This document shows, in pieces, positions 8,302 through 19,400 of a DNA stretch of 64,000 nt; positions within the stretch are counted from its first letter, which is position 1; every line of letters starts with the position of its first letter. The position numbers and the translations under genes are program-made. Below the pieces are notes generated by a model. That model was not told the origin of the DNA and searched no databases. It saw only the letters and a program-made list of their open reading frames with translations. The DNA comes from a virus, in the IMG/VR virus record IMGVR_UViG_3300032213_000542, positions 1 to 64,000 of that record. One strand, written 5' to 3'.

Positions 8302-8783
8302 TGTTACCCATCATTGCAGGCATCGTAGCCAACCTCATCAACAACGGGATGCACAAGGTAGCCGACGAGGTTATTGAAAAGGGTGTTGACGCCGTTCAGC
8401 AAAAACTTGGTATGGAACTTAAACCCGAAGGCGAAGCCACCCCCGAGTACAACGCCAAGCTGCAAGAAGAGGCCAACCGCCACAGCGAGTTCATGGCTGC
8501 GCTTGACGAGAAGTCCACCCAGCGTGCAACTGACATGTACATGGCCGACCCCAGCACGCGAGCGTTCACCCAGCACTACGCTTGGTTCTTGACCTTTGTG
8601 TCGTTCCTGTATTTCTTCTTGGTGTCATTCATGCCGATTGACAACCACAACCGCGACTTCATCAACATCATCTTGGGTTTCCTGATCGGCACCGCGGTGA
8701 ACTCCCTCATCCGCTTCTTCTACGGCAGCAGCAACAAGAGCCAAGAGGCTGTTGACCAAAAGCAAAAGGAACAACAACCATGA
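8301..8783 (+). CDS. Putative holin-like membrane protein
   Basis: A 160-residue protein. The N-terminal ~90 residues are amphipathic and helical. Two strong membrane segments follow (residues ~93-111 and ~121-142), then a short charged tail. Its position directly before the endolysin (ATGA overlap) suggests it forms the hole or controls endolysin access. The length and late placement of the membrane helices resemble the three-helix gene-transfer-type holins, but this is inference. Confidence 0.65.
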   Translation: MLPIIAGIVANLINNGMHKVADEVIEKGVDAVQQKLGMELKPEGEATPEYNAKLQEEANRHSEFMAALDEKSTQRATDMYMADPSTRAFTQHYAWFLTFVSFLYFFLVSFMPIDNHNRDFINIILGFLIGTAVNSLIRFFYGSSNKSQEAVDQKQKEQQP

Positions 8784-9436
8784 AGCCAGAAAGCCCACTG
8801 CTTGTCGCGGCTGGGGTGAAGGACCCCGCCAAATGGTTGGACGCTGTGGTTGAGACCTGCGTTGAGTTCGAGATCAACACGCCACAACGCGTTGCCGCGT
8901 TCCTAGCGCAAACTAGCCACGAGTCCGGCGGCTACACCATGCTGACCGAGAACCTGAACTACCGCGCCGCTACGCTAGCCGCGTGCTGGCCCAACCGCTT
9001 CGCTGTCCTTGGTGCTGACAAAAAACCCATCAAAGAAAACGGTAAGTTAGTACCCACTGCTGTGGCAAACAGCATAGCAGGTAAGCCGGAGCTTATTGCC
9101 AACTTGGTTTACAGCTCACGTATGGGCAACGGCCCTGCCGAATCTGGTGAGGGGTGGCTGTACCGCGGCAGGGGTCTGAAGCAATTGACCGGCAAGGACA
9201 ACTACACTAGGTGCGGGGCAGGGCTTGGTGTTGACCTTGTAAGTACGCCTGACAAGTTGCTTGAGCCTATGTACGCTGCACGCTCGGCTGGCTGGTTCTG
9301 GAAAACAAACAAGCTGTCTGACTATGCAGACCGTGGCGACCTTGAAGGCATGACCAAACGCATCAACGGCGGGCTGATAGGCTACGCCGAGCGCAAAGCT
9401 AAGTACGACAAGGTGCTTGCCGCTATCAACGCTTAA
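8780..9436 (+). CDS. GH19 chitinase-like endolysin
   Basis: A 218-residue protein of glycoside hydrolase family 19, the chitinase-like class many phages use to cut peptidoglycan glycan strands. The catalytic region TSHESGG lies at residues 45-51 (Glu48 as general acid), followed by the conserved YRGRGLKQLTG segment (128-138) and an NY motif. No signal peptide is seen, so release probably depends on the holin encoded just upstream. The start overlaps the previous stop. Confidence 0.92.
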   Translation: MKPESPLLVAAGVKDPAKWLDAVVETCVEFEINTPQRVAAFLAQTSHESGGYTMLTENLNYRAATLAACWPNRFAVLGADKKPIKENGKLVPTAVANSIAGKPELIANLVYSSRMGNGPAESGEGWLYRGRGLKQLTGKDNYTRCGAGLGVDLVSTPDKLLEPMYAARSAGWFWKTNKLSDYADRGDLEGMTKRINGGLIGYAERKAKYDKVLAAINA

Positions 9437-9451
9437 TGAGAAAATGCCGTC

Positions 9452-11794
9452 ATGCCTTTACAAAAAATTGTCCTCAAGCCCGGTATCAACCGCGAAAATA
9501 CCCGCTACACCGCTGAGGGCGGTTGGTACGAGTCCGAGAAGATTCGTTTCCGTCAAGGCACGCCTGAGAAATTAGGCGGCTGGCAGGCTATTTCGTCTTA
9601 CACCTACGAAGGTGTTTGCCGCTCATTGTGGAATTGGTCGCTGCTTACTGGTACACCTTTGATTGGCGTGGGTACAAACCTGAAGTTCTACATTGAACAG
9701 GGGTTGCGCTATTACGACATTACCCCGATTGCATCCTCTGCCACGCTAAGTGGGCCTTTTGCCGCTACTACAGGCTCAGCGGTTATCACAGTCACCGATG
9801 TCGCGCACGGTGCCGCTACTGGAGATTTTGTAACTATTTCTGGGGCCGTGGGACTCAGCACCCAGACCTACACAGTCAACACCGGCACAGAGTATTTAAC
9901 ATTTACAACAGCACTTGCAGCAAACACACCCGTTAACCTGTTTACCACTGGCACTTACCCCGGAGGTTTGACAAGCAATTTCACGTACTACGTGGTCAAT
10001 CAGATTGGCGCTACTTGTCAATTAGCCAACGTGCCCGGCGGAACACCTGTCAACATCACCACTGCTGGCACAGGCACCCAGACGCTTTGCGTGGCCAACG
10101 GCATTACCGCTTCGGTGTTAAACCGTACACACCAGATTACCAGACTAACAGCAAACACATACACGTTTGTTGCCTCAACTACTGCAACGGTTTATGACAC
10201 AGGGACAGGCGGAACTGCCTACGCTGCTTATGAAATTGGGGTTGGCCCAGCTATTACTTCGCCGCTCGGCGGTTGGGGTGCTGGTCCGTGGGGCTCGGGC
10301 GCTTGGGGGTTAGGCACAACTTCAACGGATGCACTACGTATTTGGAACCAAAACAACTGGGGACAAAACTTAGTCTACGGCCCGGTCGGTGGCGCTATCT
10401 ACTACTGGAACGCAGATATTGGTGTTTCCAACAGAACCTTTACGGTGACCATTGCTAGCCCTGCTGTGGTAACTTGTAGCACAACGTCAGTACCTCTTGT
10501 AAACGGCACGGCTATTGTTTTTAACACGACTGGTGCACTTCCAACAGGCTTAACCGTAGGCACGGTTTATTACGTCGTCAACGCCTCTGGTTCTACGTTT
10601 AACGTATCGGCTACCGCGGGCGGCTCTGCTATTACAACGACTGGCACACAGTCCGGCACACATAGCATCTCCCCAAGGGGCATCCCAATTTCAGCATTAG
10701 CTGGCGCTGGGTCAGACTACCCGTTGATTCAGAACTTTATGATGGTCTCCGACGCTAGCCGCTTCTTGCTGGTGTTTGGCACAAACGATACGCTGTCCAC
10801 CACATTCGACCCGATGTTGATTCGTTGGAGCGATCAAGAGTCTTTGACCGAGTGGACGCCATCCATCACAAACCAAGCTGGTAGTGTGCGCTTGTCTCAC
10901 GGCTCAGCCATCATCACCGCCTTGCAAGTGCGTCAAGAAATTGTGGTGTGGACTGACACAGCGCTGTACTCTTTGCAGTACTTGGGCGCTCCATATGTTT
11001 GGAGTACTCAACTCTTAGCCGATAACATTTCCGTGATTAGCCCTAAATGTGCCGCGCTGGCATCAGGCGTTGTGTACTGGATGAGCGTGGATAAGTTCTA
11101 TCGTTACGACGGTCGAGTCAGTACTTTGCGTTGTGACTTGCGCCAGTACATTTTTGATGACATCAACACAGAACAATATTTGCAAGTTTTTGCAGGTACA
11201 AACGAGGGTTTCAACGAAGTCTGGTGGTTCTACTGTTCGACAAACTCTACGGTTATTGATAAGTACGTGATTTACAACTATGCTGAAGACATCTGGTACT
11301 ACGGCAGTATGGGCCGCACGGCTTGGTTAGACTCCTCGCTCGATAACTACCCTGTAGCTGCCTCTTACTACAACAACCTTGTCTACCACGAGTACGGACT
11401 CAATGACGCAGCAAGCGGCACAGCGCAGCCTATGAACTGCTCAATCACATCGTCCCAATATGACATTGGGGATGGCCACAACTTTGGTTTTGTATGGCGC
11501 TTGCTTCCTGATGTGACGTTCCGTGGTTCAACCACCGCCAGCCCGCAAGTAACCATGACGCTGTTACCCCTACAAAACTCAGGCTCTGGGTACAATAACC
11601 CGCAATCTGTAGGCGGCTCAAGCAATGCTCCAGTCGTAGGCACAGCCATCGTCCCTGTTGACCGGTTCACAGGGCAAGTCAATATCCGCGTGCGCGGTCG
11701 CCAGATGTCTATGAAAATTGAGTCAAACCAGCTCGATATGCAGTGGCAGCTTGGTGCTCCGCGTGTTGACATCAAACCAGATGGACGTCGTTAA
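9452..11794 (+). CDS. Tail nozzle / DNA-stabilisation-like structural protein
   Basis: A 780-residue protein. The N-terminus (LKPGINRENTRYxAEGGWYES then IRFRQGxPEKLGGW) matches a pattern widespread in podovirus structural proteins related to P22 gp10-like stabilisation or T7 gp12-like nozzle proteins. Thr/Gly-rich beta inserts occur around residues 95-235 and 325-405. The C-terminal ~330 residues are Trp/Tyr-rich and propeller-like. It probably closes the tail below the portal. The exact family is uncertain. Confidence 0.65.
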   Translation: MPLQKIVLKPGINRENTRYTAEGGWYESEKIRFRQGTPEKLGGWQAISSYTYEGVCRSLWNWSLLTGTPLIGVGTNLKFYIEQGLRYYDITPIASSATLSGPFAATTGSAVITVTDVAHGAATGDFVTISGAVGLSTQTYTVNTGTEYLTFTTALAANTPVNLFTTGTYPGGLTSNFTYYVVNQIGATCQLANVPGGTPVNITTAGTGTQTLCVANGITASVLNRTHQITRLTANTYTFVASTTATVYDTGTGGTAYAAYEIGVGPAITSPLGGWGAGPWGSGAWGLGTTSTDALRIWNQNNWGQNLVYGPVGGAIYYWNADIGVSNRTFTVTIASPAVVTCSTTSVPLVNGTAIVFNTTGALPTGLTVGTVYYVVNASGSTFNVSATAGGSAITTTGTQSGTHSISPRGIPISALAGAGSDYPLIQNFMMVSDASRFLLVFGTNDTLSTTFDPMLIRWSDQESLTEWTPSITNQAGSVRLSHGSAIITALQVRQEIVVWTDTALYSLQYLGAPYVWSTQLLADNISVISPKCAALASGVVYWMSVDKFYRYDGRVSTLRCDLRQYIFDDINTEQYLQVFAGTNEGFNEVWWFYCSTNSTVIDKYVIYNYAEDIWYYGSMGRTAWLDSSLDNYPVAASYYNNLVYHEYGLNDAASGTAQPMNCSITSSQYDIGDGHNFGFVWRLLPDVTFRGSTTASPQVTMTLLPLQNSGSGYNNPQSVGGSSNAPVVGTAIVPVDRFTGQVNIRVRGRQMSMKIESNQLDMQWQLGAPRVDIKPDGRR

Positions 11795-12057
11795 TGTCTC
11801 AGTTGAATGCAACCCCACCAAACCTGCCCTTGGCTCCGGGGCAGTATGCGCCGCAATATCAAGAACAGCTCAACAACGTCTTGCGTTTGTTTTTTAACCA
11901 ACTGACAAACCCCGGGCCGGTGGGCGCTACTTCCCTGAACTTTGATATTACGCGTTTGCCCAATGACACCGATTTTGCCAACCTTCGATCAGGCGATGTC
12001 TACTACGACACTTCAGGTGGCGTAGCCACTAGCTACCCGCTTCGTATCAAGGCATAA
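11794..12057 (+). CDS. Small conserved-looking phage protein
   Basis: An 87-residue protein starting inside the previous stop (TAATG). It has a Pro-rich N-terminus, an LNNVLRLFFNQL helix and a C-terminal beta segment (YYDTSGGxA...LRIKA). Its place between the nozzle-like gene and the internal-protein genes suggests a minor virion component; no function assigned. Confidence 0.6.
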   Translation: MSQLNATPPNLPLAPGQYAPQYQEQLNNVLRLFFNQLTNPGPVGATSLNFDITRLPNDTDFANLRSGDVYYDTSGGVATSYPLRIKA

Positions 12058-12087
12058 TATGTTCAACCCCCATTTTACGAGGCACCC

Positions 12088-13185
12088 ATGAGCCTACATG
12101 ACGCTGCACAACACCTAGCCGCCCAAGGTCGTGGGCCAGATAACACACTTGTCCACATGTCGAAAGACGAAGTGGCGGGGCTTCAAGCTATCGCCATGAT
12201 GAAGGGCGGTTCGCTAACCATCAACCCCGAGACAGGTATGGCCGAAGCAGGGTTCTTGGATGACATAATGCCAACGCTTGTTGGTGCAGCCGGTATGTAT
12301 TTTGGTATCGACCCAATGACCACTGCGGCCATCATGGGCGGTGGTACAGCGCTGCAAACGGGCGACTTAAGCAAAGGTCTAATGGCCGGTCTTGGCGCGT
12401 ATGGCGGCGGTAGTTTGATGGGCGGCACGATGGAAGCCGGTGCCGGTGCTTTAGGTGCGGATGTGGCTCCTTTCGCAAGTAACGCAGACAAGCTGTCTGC
12501 TGGTTTTGGCGCGGTGACTAGCCCCGGTGGTTTAAGCACACTGCAAGCAGGTATGCCAATTGGCGGAACATCCGCGTTAAAAGCAGCAGGCATGGCCGCA
12601 GCGCCAGCAATTATGGGCGCACTTCAACCCCAAGCGGGTTCTTCAGCGCCCGGCACACCCCAGATGATCCGTCCCTACACGTTTGCCGCCAACAAGCAAA
12701 CGCCAGAAAATATGGTGGGCTCAGAGTACCAGCCCGGCCAAGACACAAGCGAGCGCCAGTGGTTCCAGCCTTCGTACACAGCGTTGCAACCTTATCGAGC
12801 CGCGCAGGGCGGTTTGGCCGATCTGACAAGAATTGTTACCGGCGAGGACGTAATGCCGTCCGAACGCCAAGAAGAAAAAATGGCTGCTGGCGGGGGCGTT
12901 TCTTCATTGGGCGGCTACGCTGCTGGCGGCAACCCTCGTTTGCTCAAGGGCCCCGGTGACGGTATGTCTGACAACATCCCCGCAATGATTGGCGCTAAGC
13001 AACCCGCACGTCTTGCCGACGGCGAGTTTGTGGTTCCTGCCGATGTAGTGTCGCATCTAGGCAATGGTTCGACTGACGCTGGTGCCAAGCAGTTGTACAA
13101 GATGATGGACAGAATCCGTCAGAAACGCACAGGCAAAAAGAAGCAAGCGCCGCAAGTCAACCCAGCACGGGCTATGCCTGCATGA
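12088..13185 (+). CDS. Putative internal/ejected virion protein
   Basis: A 365-residue protein. Residues ~50-185 are Gly/Ala/Met-rich, membrane-compatible sequence. The C-terminus carries LLKGPGDGMSDNIPAMIG then ADGEFVVPADVVSHLGNGS (~285-330), a motif that recurs in phage internal and tape-measure-like proteins, before a Lys-rich tail. In a podovirus this order suggests a protein ejected with the DNA. Ribosome binding site GAGG; the stop overlaps the next start. Confidence 0.65.
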   Translation: MSLHDAAQHLAAQGRGPDNTLVHMSKDEVAGLQAIAMMKGGSLTINPETGMAEAGFLDDIMPTLVGAAGMYFGIDPMTTAAIMGGGTALQTGDLSKGLMAGLGAYGGGSLMGGTMEAGAGALGADVAPFASNADKLSAGFGAVTSPGGLSTLQAGMPIGGTSALKAAGMAAAPAIMGALQPQAGSSAPGTPQMIRPYTFAANKQTPENMVGSEYQPGQDTSERQWFQPSYTALQPYRAAQGGLADLTRIVTGEDVMPSERQEEKMAAGGGVSSLGGYAAGGNPRLLKGPGDGMSDNIPAMIGAKQPARLADGEFVVPADVVSHLGNGSTDAGAKQLYKMMDRIRQKRTGKKKQAPQVNPARAMPA

Positions 13186-13583
13186 ACGTTCAACGCGTCC
13201 CGATCAACCTAGTGCCGCAGGTGTTGCCTGTGGTGCGTCCGCACATCGAGCGCGGGTTGGAGTTCACGGATAGTTGCAATGTTGACCATGCTTGCGCGTA
13301 TCTTGTGACAGGGGCATGGACGTTATTGGTGGCGGTAGTGGACGACGCAATTCAAGGCGCGTACGTGTTGTCATTTAGCAACACGCCGACTGAGCGCACA
13401 GCGCTTATCGTGTCTGCTGCCGGTGCTGGCTTGGCCAGCCAAGATGCGTTTGATCAGGTCAAGACCATAGCGCGGGAGCAAGGCGCTACACAGATTCAAG
13501 TACTTGCGCGAGAATCCGCGGCAAGGTTGTACAAACGGGTTGGGCTTACCGAAAAGGCCACTTTGATGGAGATTAAATTATGA
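13182..13583 (+). CDS. GNAT-like acetyltransferase-fold protein
   Basis: A 133-residue protein with a GNAT-like arrangement: strand-helix N-terminus, a central beta hairpin (TLLVAVVDDAIQGAYVLSF), and a C-terminal part ending RLYKRVGLTEKATLMEIKL, like the last helix and strand of GNAT domains. The usual acetyl-CoA loop (Q/RxxGxG/A) is not clear, so activity is doubtful. It overlaps both neighbours by 4 bp inside the internal-virion gene run, where such GNAT-like genes are commonly found. Confidence 0.55.
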   Translation: MNVQRVPINLVPQVLPVVRPHIERGLEFTDSCNVDHACAYLVTGAWTLLVAVVDDAIQGAYVLSFSNTPTERTALIVSAAGAGLASQDAFDQVKTIAREQGATQIQVLARESAARLYKRVGLTEKATLMEIKL

Positions 13584-14392
13584 GCGGACTATTCGGCGGT
13601 GGTGGAGGTGGTAGCCAAGCCCCAGCAAACCAAACAGTTAAACAAGAAAACGCAGTCTCGTCATTTGCCGCTCCGTATGTGGAGAACATGCTTGGCCAAG
13701 CCCAAGCACTGACTGCACAACCGTACCAGAACTATGGTGGTCAACGCACCGCTGACTTTACTGGTTTGCAAAATCAAGCGTTCAACATGGCCGCAGGGCC
13801 ACAAGGCTTTTCGCAAAACATCGGCGGCTACATGTCGCCGTACATGCAGAACGTGGTGGACATCCAGAAGCGCGAAGCTGCGCGGCAGTCCGGTATCGCA
13901 GGTCTTGGCCAGCAAGCACAGGCAGTGCAGGCAGGTGGCTTTGGTGGTTCCCGTGATGCCATCATGCGTGCTGAGCGCGAGCGAAACCTGAATACCCAGA
14001 TGAACGATATCCAAGCGCAGGGCTTGCAGTCCGCGTTTGCCAACGCCCAGAACCAGTTCAACACCAACCTTGGCCAGATGGCGCAGTTCGGTGGCCAGCA
14101 ACAGCAGCAACAACAAAACATCTTGAACCAACAGTATCAAGATTTTCTAACGCAAAAGCAAAACCCATACAACCAATTGAGCTTTATGCAAAGCATGTTG
14201 TCCGGCGTGCCGTTAGCGTCATCGACACAGAACGTGTACTCCAACCCATCAATGCTGAACCAAGTGGCTGGTCTGGGTTTGACAGGCGCAGCGATGAGCC
14301 GTGCCGGCATGTTTGCCAAAGGCGGCAAGATTAAAGAAGACACTGGTCGCCCTGCTGGGCTGGCTGAGCTGGCTATCCATAAAATGGCGTAA
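13580..14392 (+). CDS. Putative internal virion protein (Gln/Gly-rich)
   Basis: A 270-residue protein. It begins with a poly-Gly stretch, then a long Gln/Ala/Asn-rich helical region (residues ~20-200) with a run of seven Gln near residue 175. The C-terminal part is short and Gly/Lys-rich. Composition and position before the transglycosylase gene match T7-like internal core proteins that are ejected to build the periplasmic channel. Inferred from context. Confidence 0.65.
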   Translation: MSGLFGGGGGGSQAPANQTVKQENAVSSFAAPYVENMLGQAQALTAQPYQNYGGQRTADFTGLQNQAFNMAAGPQGFSQNIGGYMSPYMQNVVDIQKREAARQSGIAGLGQQAQAVQAGGFGGSRDAIMRAERERNLNTQMNDIQAQGLQSAFANAQNQFNTNLGQMAQFGGQQQQQQQNILNQQYQDFLTQKQNPYNQLSFMQSMLSGVPLASSTQNVYSNPSMLNQVAGLGLTGAAMSRAGMFAKGGKIKEDTGRPAGLAELAIHKMA

Positions 14393-14401
14393 GGGAAAAC
14401 C

Positions 14402-16447
14402 ATGATTAACGTCAATCAAATCACGTCGCAACTGGCCAAGATGCCCGACCCTGCGTTGCAGCAGTACGCTGCCATGCACAAGAATGACCCATACACCGTG
14501 GCGTTGGCATTGGCTGAGTCCAATCGCCGTAAACAAATGCGCACGGGCGCTCAGATGGACCCCGGCCAACAGCCCAAAGTGGTTGACCAAGAGATTGCTA
14601 GTATCGTTGCGCCCCAACAGCAGATGCTCCCTGAAGACACGGGCATTGCCCAACTCCCTGCTCAGAACATCCAAGGTATGGCCGGCGGCGGCATCGTTGC
14701 GTTTGATGAGGGTGGCGAAGTCCCTCGTTTCCAAAACCGAGGCCAAGTTGAAGACCCATTTAAAAACGTTTCACGCGACCTCAAAGAAATGGTTTTGGCC
14801 GCTGCGGCTAAGTACGACATTGACCCCGACATTGCTATGCGTTTGGTGCAGCAGGAATCAAAGTTTGACCCTACTGTAACGTCGAAAAAAGGCGCAGTAG
14901 GCTTGACGCAACTGATGCCAGACGCATCCAAAGAAATGGGCCTTGACCCAGACGAGCGTACTAATCCAGCCAAAAACGTAGACGCTGGGTTTGGTTATTT
15001 ACGCAAACAGTTGAACAAGTATGGTAACGACTACTCCAAAGCGTTGTCTGCGTACAACTGGGGCGGCGGCAATGTGGACAAGCACTTGGAAAAGAATGAG
15101 GGCAAGATTAGCCCTGTTGGTTTGCCTAAAGAAACTGCAAACTATCTGACAAAGATTCTGCCAATGGGCGCGGCAGAAGCTGCAACCAAACAAGAAGCGC
15201 CAAAAGACACTACTAAAGCCGCGCCGACTCAAGACAGAGCTTGGTATGACCGTTACCGCGACCTGATGACAAGCGGTCAAGGCCAACGCGCTATGTTGCA
15301 AGGTGTGCAAGATGTGCCAGCCGCGTTGCTTGGCGCTCCGGTAGACATAGCAACAGCGGCTATGCGTCCGTTTGGTTACAAAAACGAAGCGCCCATAATG
15401 GGTAGCAAGTTTTTAAAAGAAAAATTGACAAACATGGGGTTGCGTGAAGCGGACTCAGCGAACCCAGACTTGCAGACTATTCGTTCTGGCACAGAAGGTA
15501 TCGCATCCCTATACAGCCCTGTAAAAACAGGCGTAACCCAGCCACGCTCCGCGATTGCTGGCGATGCCGCACGCCAAGAAGCTATTGCCGCCGAAGCTCG
15601 CGCTGCGGTAGCAAACCCCCGTTTGGCAGGCCCGACAACGTCAACAACTATGGCGCAAAAGCCCGGCTACGCCCCTGTGGTTAACAGCCCTGCTAAGGCC
15701 TTGGAAGTTGCCGACAAAGAACGCGCTATTGCAGAAACAGAACGTGCCGCGCTCCTAGCTAAAGAAGCTGTTGCTGCAAAAGCACCTTCGTTGTACAGCC
15801 CCGGCGTTAATCGTGTTGGTGCAATGGGCACAGCCTCAGCAGCCGCCCCCGGCGTTGCTAGTTTGCTAAGCAGCGACCAAGCAGCACCCCTTACTATGGG
15901 CGACGATACGTTCAACCCAGATGTAACACGGGTGCCTACTCCCGATGGGTTGGATAAAAAGACCCTCCCAGAATCCGCAGCAGCCGCCAAAGGTGGTATT
16001 GGTGACTTGTTCAAGGACCCAATGCTTCAAATGGGCCTGCAACTGATGGCGTCTCAAAACCCAAGGTTCCTCAGTGGCGTTGGCGAAGCAGGTATTGCCA
16101 CAGCAGGTATGCAAGCCGCGCAGCGCAAAGACGAAGCCGAGCAAGCCTACAAGGCAGCATTGGCCAAAAACTACGGTGTCGATCCTTTGCTCCAGCGTTT
16201 GAACGCCTTGCAAGACCCAAAGACAGCCGCTGCGTACGCCAAGATGAAAGAAATGGATCGCGAACCAGTCACAAAAGCTGCGCTGTTCAAAGAGTTCTTG
16301 GCATCTCCTGCCGGTATGGCCGTGTCTATGAAACCAGATGAAATTGGACCAGCGTTCTCAAACTATGTAAAATCCTACGAAAGCGTGATGGGACCACTGG
16401 GTGGAACCGGAGCGGGATTTAAAGTGTTGGGTAGCAGACCCGGCTAA
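14402..16447 (+). CDS. Internal virion protein with lytic transglycosylase domain
   Basis: A 681-residue protein. Residues ~125-235 form an SLT domain: catalytic Glu152 in QQESKFDP, GAVGLTQLMP (164-173) and AYNWG (217-221). This cuts peptidoglycan glycan strands with anhydro-sugar formation, presumably during DNA entry, as in T7 gp16. A long Ala-rich helical region follows, then a C-terminal segment (~525-640) resembling other internal proteins. RBS AAGGGAAAA. No secretion signal, consistent with delivery from the virion. Confidence 0.85.
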   Translation: MINVNQITSQLAKMPDPALQQYAAMHKNDPYTVALALAESNRRKQMRTGAQMDPGQQPKVVDQEIASIVAPQQQMLPEDTGIAQLPAQNIQGMAGGGIVAFDEGGEVPRFQNRGQVEDPFKNVSRDLKEMVLAAAAKYDIDPDIAMRLVQQESKFDPTVTSKKGAVGLTQLMPDASKEMGLDPDERTNPAKNVDAGFGYLRKQLNKYGNDYSKALSAYNWGGGNVDKHLEKNEGKISPVGLPKETANYLTKILPMGAAEAATKQEAPKDTTKAAPTQDRAWYDRYRDLMTSGQGQRAMLQGVQDVPAALLGAPVDIATAAMRPFGYKNEAPIMGSKFLKEKLTNMGLREADSANPDLQTIRSGTEGIASLYSPVKTGVTQPRSAIAGDAARQEAIAAEARAAVANPRLAGPTTSTTMAQKPGYAPVVNSPAKALEVADKERAIAETERAALLAKEAVAAKAPSLYSPGVNRVGAMGTASAAAPGVASLLSSDQAAPLTMGDDTFNPDVTRVPTPDGLDKKTLPESAAAAKGGIGDLFKDPMLQMGLQLMASQNPRFLSGVGEAGIATAGMQAAQRKDEAEQAYKAALAKNYGVDPLLQRLNALQDPKTAAAYAKMKEMDREPVTKAALFKEFLASPAGMAVSMKPDEIGPAFSNYVKSYESVMGPLGGTGAGFKVLGSRPG

Positions 16448-16467
16448 CATAATTTGGAAACACAGCA

Positions 16468-19400
16468 ATGGCAATCTACAGCGTACAAGGCCCTGACGGA
16501 CGTATTTACGATGTGGAGGGTCCCGAAGGCGCAGCCGAAGCTGATGTCATTGCTGCTGTTCAACGCCAGCTAGCGGTTGTTGAAAAACCGAAACCAAAAA
16601 CTGAAGAGCCTACCTTTGGCGGGCAAGTAAAAGAGTTTGCCAAAGGCATCATCCCCGGCGCTATCGGCATGGGCCAAACGGCCCTGACTGGTATCTCGGC
16701 ACTCCTCCCAGAAGAAACAGAGAAAAGCGCTCGGCAGTACATTGACCGTGGCGCTGCTGCGCTCAAGGCTCCGTTTGCTGCTGCCCCCGGCTACGAAGAA
16801 ACTGTTGGCCGCAAGTTTGGTGAATCTGTCGGTTCCATCGGGCCGTTAATTGCTATGGGCCCGTTGGGTGCCGCAGGCCGTGTTGGTATGACCGCACTTG
16901 CGGGTGGAGCCGGTGCTGGCGAGGCACGTCTTGGAGCCGAACAAGAAGGAGCTACTGCTGAACAGCGTGCAACCGCAACAGGCTTGGGCATCATCCCCGG
17001 TTTGGCCGAAGTGTTTGCGCCGATGCGAATCCTTAGCCGGTTGTCCGCGCCAATCCAAGCAGGCATCACGAACAGAATTCAACGTGCTTTGGTCGCCGGT
17101 GGCGAAGAAGCTGCACAAGAAGCCGCGTCACAGATTGCCCAGAACCTGATTGCCAAGGGCGTCTACAAACCAGATAAAGCCATCATTGATCAAGTTGGTG
17201 AGTCCGCCGCGTACGGCGGTGCTACGGGTGCTTTGGTGCAGGGCATTTTGGACATGGCCATCGGTCGCCGTGCTAAGTCAACTACGCAACCCCAAGGCCG
17301 ACCTGCCGAACAAAAACTCCAGACTCCAGTACCGGCACCAGAAACGGCTCCGATCGCTGAACCTACTGTTCGTGGTGAAGAGCCTGCGCTGGAAACGCCT
17401 GAAGAAATTGCTGCTGGCCCAACCAAAGCCGCACAACGCAAAGCACTGGCAGAACAAAACGCATATCTCAAACAGTACGAGAAGCTGCAAAAACAGCGTG
17501 AAGAACAAGCCGCAGAGTACGAGCGCATCAAAGCACTGACCCCTGAAGAATACGCGCTGGAGCAAATGCAGGGCCGCGGCAAAACGGTTAAGAACAAATA
17601 TGATCCCGCCGTCCAAGAGGCGCTCAACGCGCAGCTTGCCGAACTTGGCTACCAGAACGCACCAGCAGAAACAGTTAAGCCTGAAGTAGAGTACGCTGCC
17701 GCGCAAATGGCGCTGGTCAAAGACCGTGAGCTTCAGCCTAACCTGAATACATACGCTGATTACTTGTTGGCTGACCCACAGGCAGCAGCAAAGCTGGTGG
17801 CAAATAAGACACTGATCCCCGGTTTGCCTGAATCTCAGAGCTACGCGGTGTTGAACATTATGAGCAAGCGCTTGCAAAAGGCAGCGCAGGATGAAGCCGC
17901 CCAGACACAGCAACGCCAGACTGCCGCACAAGATCGTGCCCGTGGTTTGTTTGAGCAGCAAGGTCAAGACCAGACTTCTGACCTGTTGGCAGGTGCCCGT
18001 GAGCAAGTGGGCAACGCTGTTGTTCGTCCTGAGATTCAAGCGTTGCAGCGCATTGGCGCTCGTCCAAATCCTTTGCTGACTACCAACCGCGACATCGAGG
18101 CTAAGCGTGCCGAAGAAGAATTGATCGGTAAGTTAGTTGACACTCTCCCCCAAACTAACGGTCGTATTACGCCCGGCGATGTATACCTCGGCCTTGGTAC
18201 AAAGAAGCAAGACATGCGGGACTTGCAGGCGCAATTGGCTGTCGCTCGTTTGACCGGCAACAAAACTCTGCAAGCAGAAATAAAGCGCCAGCTTGATGCG
18301 CAGCGTGCTATTCCCACTGAAGGCGGCTTGGGCACCGAAGCCGGCAAGTACGCTGCTGAATTTATTAGCCGTAGCAAAGTTCCTGCACTGCGCGAAGGCG
18401 AAGCCGAAGGCGACAAGTTTGCTGCTGAACAGCGCAGCACGTTGTTGGGCATGGCCCGTCTGCTGAACTCTACGCAAATTATGTTGCCGGGTAAACGCGC
18501 AGCGTTGCTAAGCGAGGCCAAAGAAAAGTACGTGGCGCAGCACGCCGCAGAAATTGAAGCACGCCGAAAAGCGTTTGACTTGCCGCCTATGGCAGATTGG
18601 GAGCGAGCAGAAGCCCGTGCCCGTGCGCTTGAAGGACTGAACACGCTGACCAACAACTGGGGCACGTTTGAAGACCCTGTGATCAGCGTCAAAGCCTTAC
18701 AAAACATTACACGCGAGTCCGTGTACCAGAACTTGTACAAGGCAACCCAACGCCGCGCTGATACGGAGAAGCAAGACTTAGCCGAAAAAACAGGCACACC
18801 AGCGCAAAAGTATTTCTATGAAGATGCAGAAGGCAACCGCATCGAAGGCAAAGAGATGGAAGTCCCTCGTCAAACTGGTGCGCGTGTTGCCGCGCCTGAC
18901 GAACTGTCTTTAAAGAACCGCCCCAACATTGCCGCGACAGATGCCGATGCTGCTCAGCAGTTTATTGAGCAGGTGCTTAGCCAGATTGAAACCAAAGGCC
19001 GTAGCCGCGTTGAGCCAACCATTGAGAAAGCGCCTCCTAAGCAAGTCAGTGACATGGCATCGTTGGCACAGTTGTTCAAGAAAGCCGAGACCGGTGGTCG
19101 TACTGCTGAAATTGACGCGGCTACGATTGCTTTGTTGGAAAACTTGCGCGGTCAGTTGCGTACCAACACCGATCCTGAGTTTGTAAGTCTTGCACGCGAG
19201 ACCGCCCAGAAGGTTGCAGAAGGCAACCTGCCCAACGCATTTGATGTGCGTGATCTTGGCGAAATGATGAAGGCCCACGAAATTGCTGGCCGAAGCGAGA
19301 CCCGTCCCGGTGCTACCCCAGAGGAGCTGCAACGCACCAGCGCTCAGCCCCAGAAAGACTTGTTCCCTGAAGCTGCGGTGCAGATTCAACGTGCAAACCC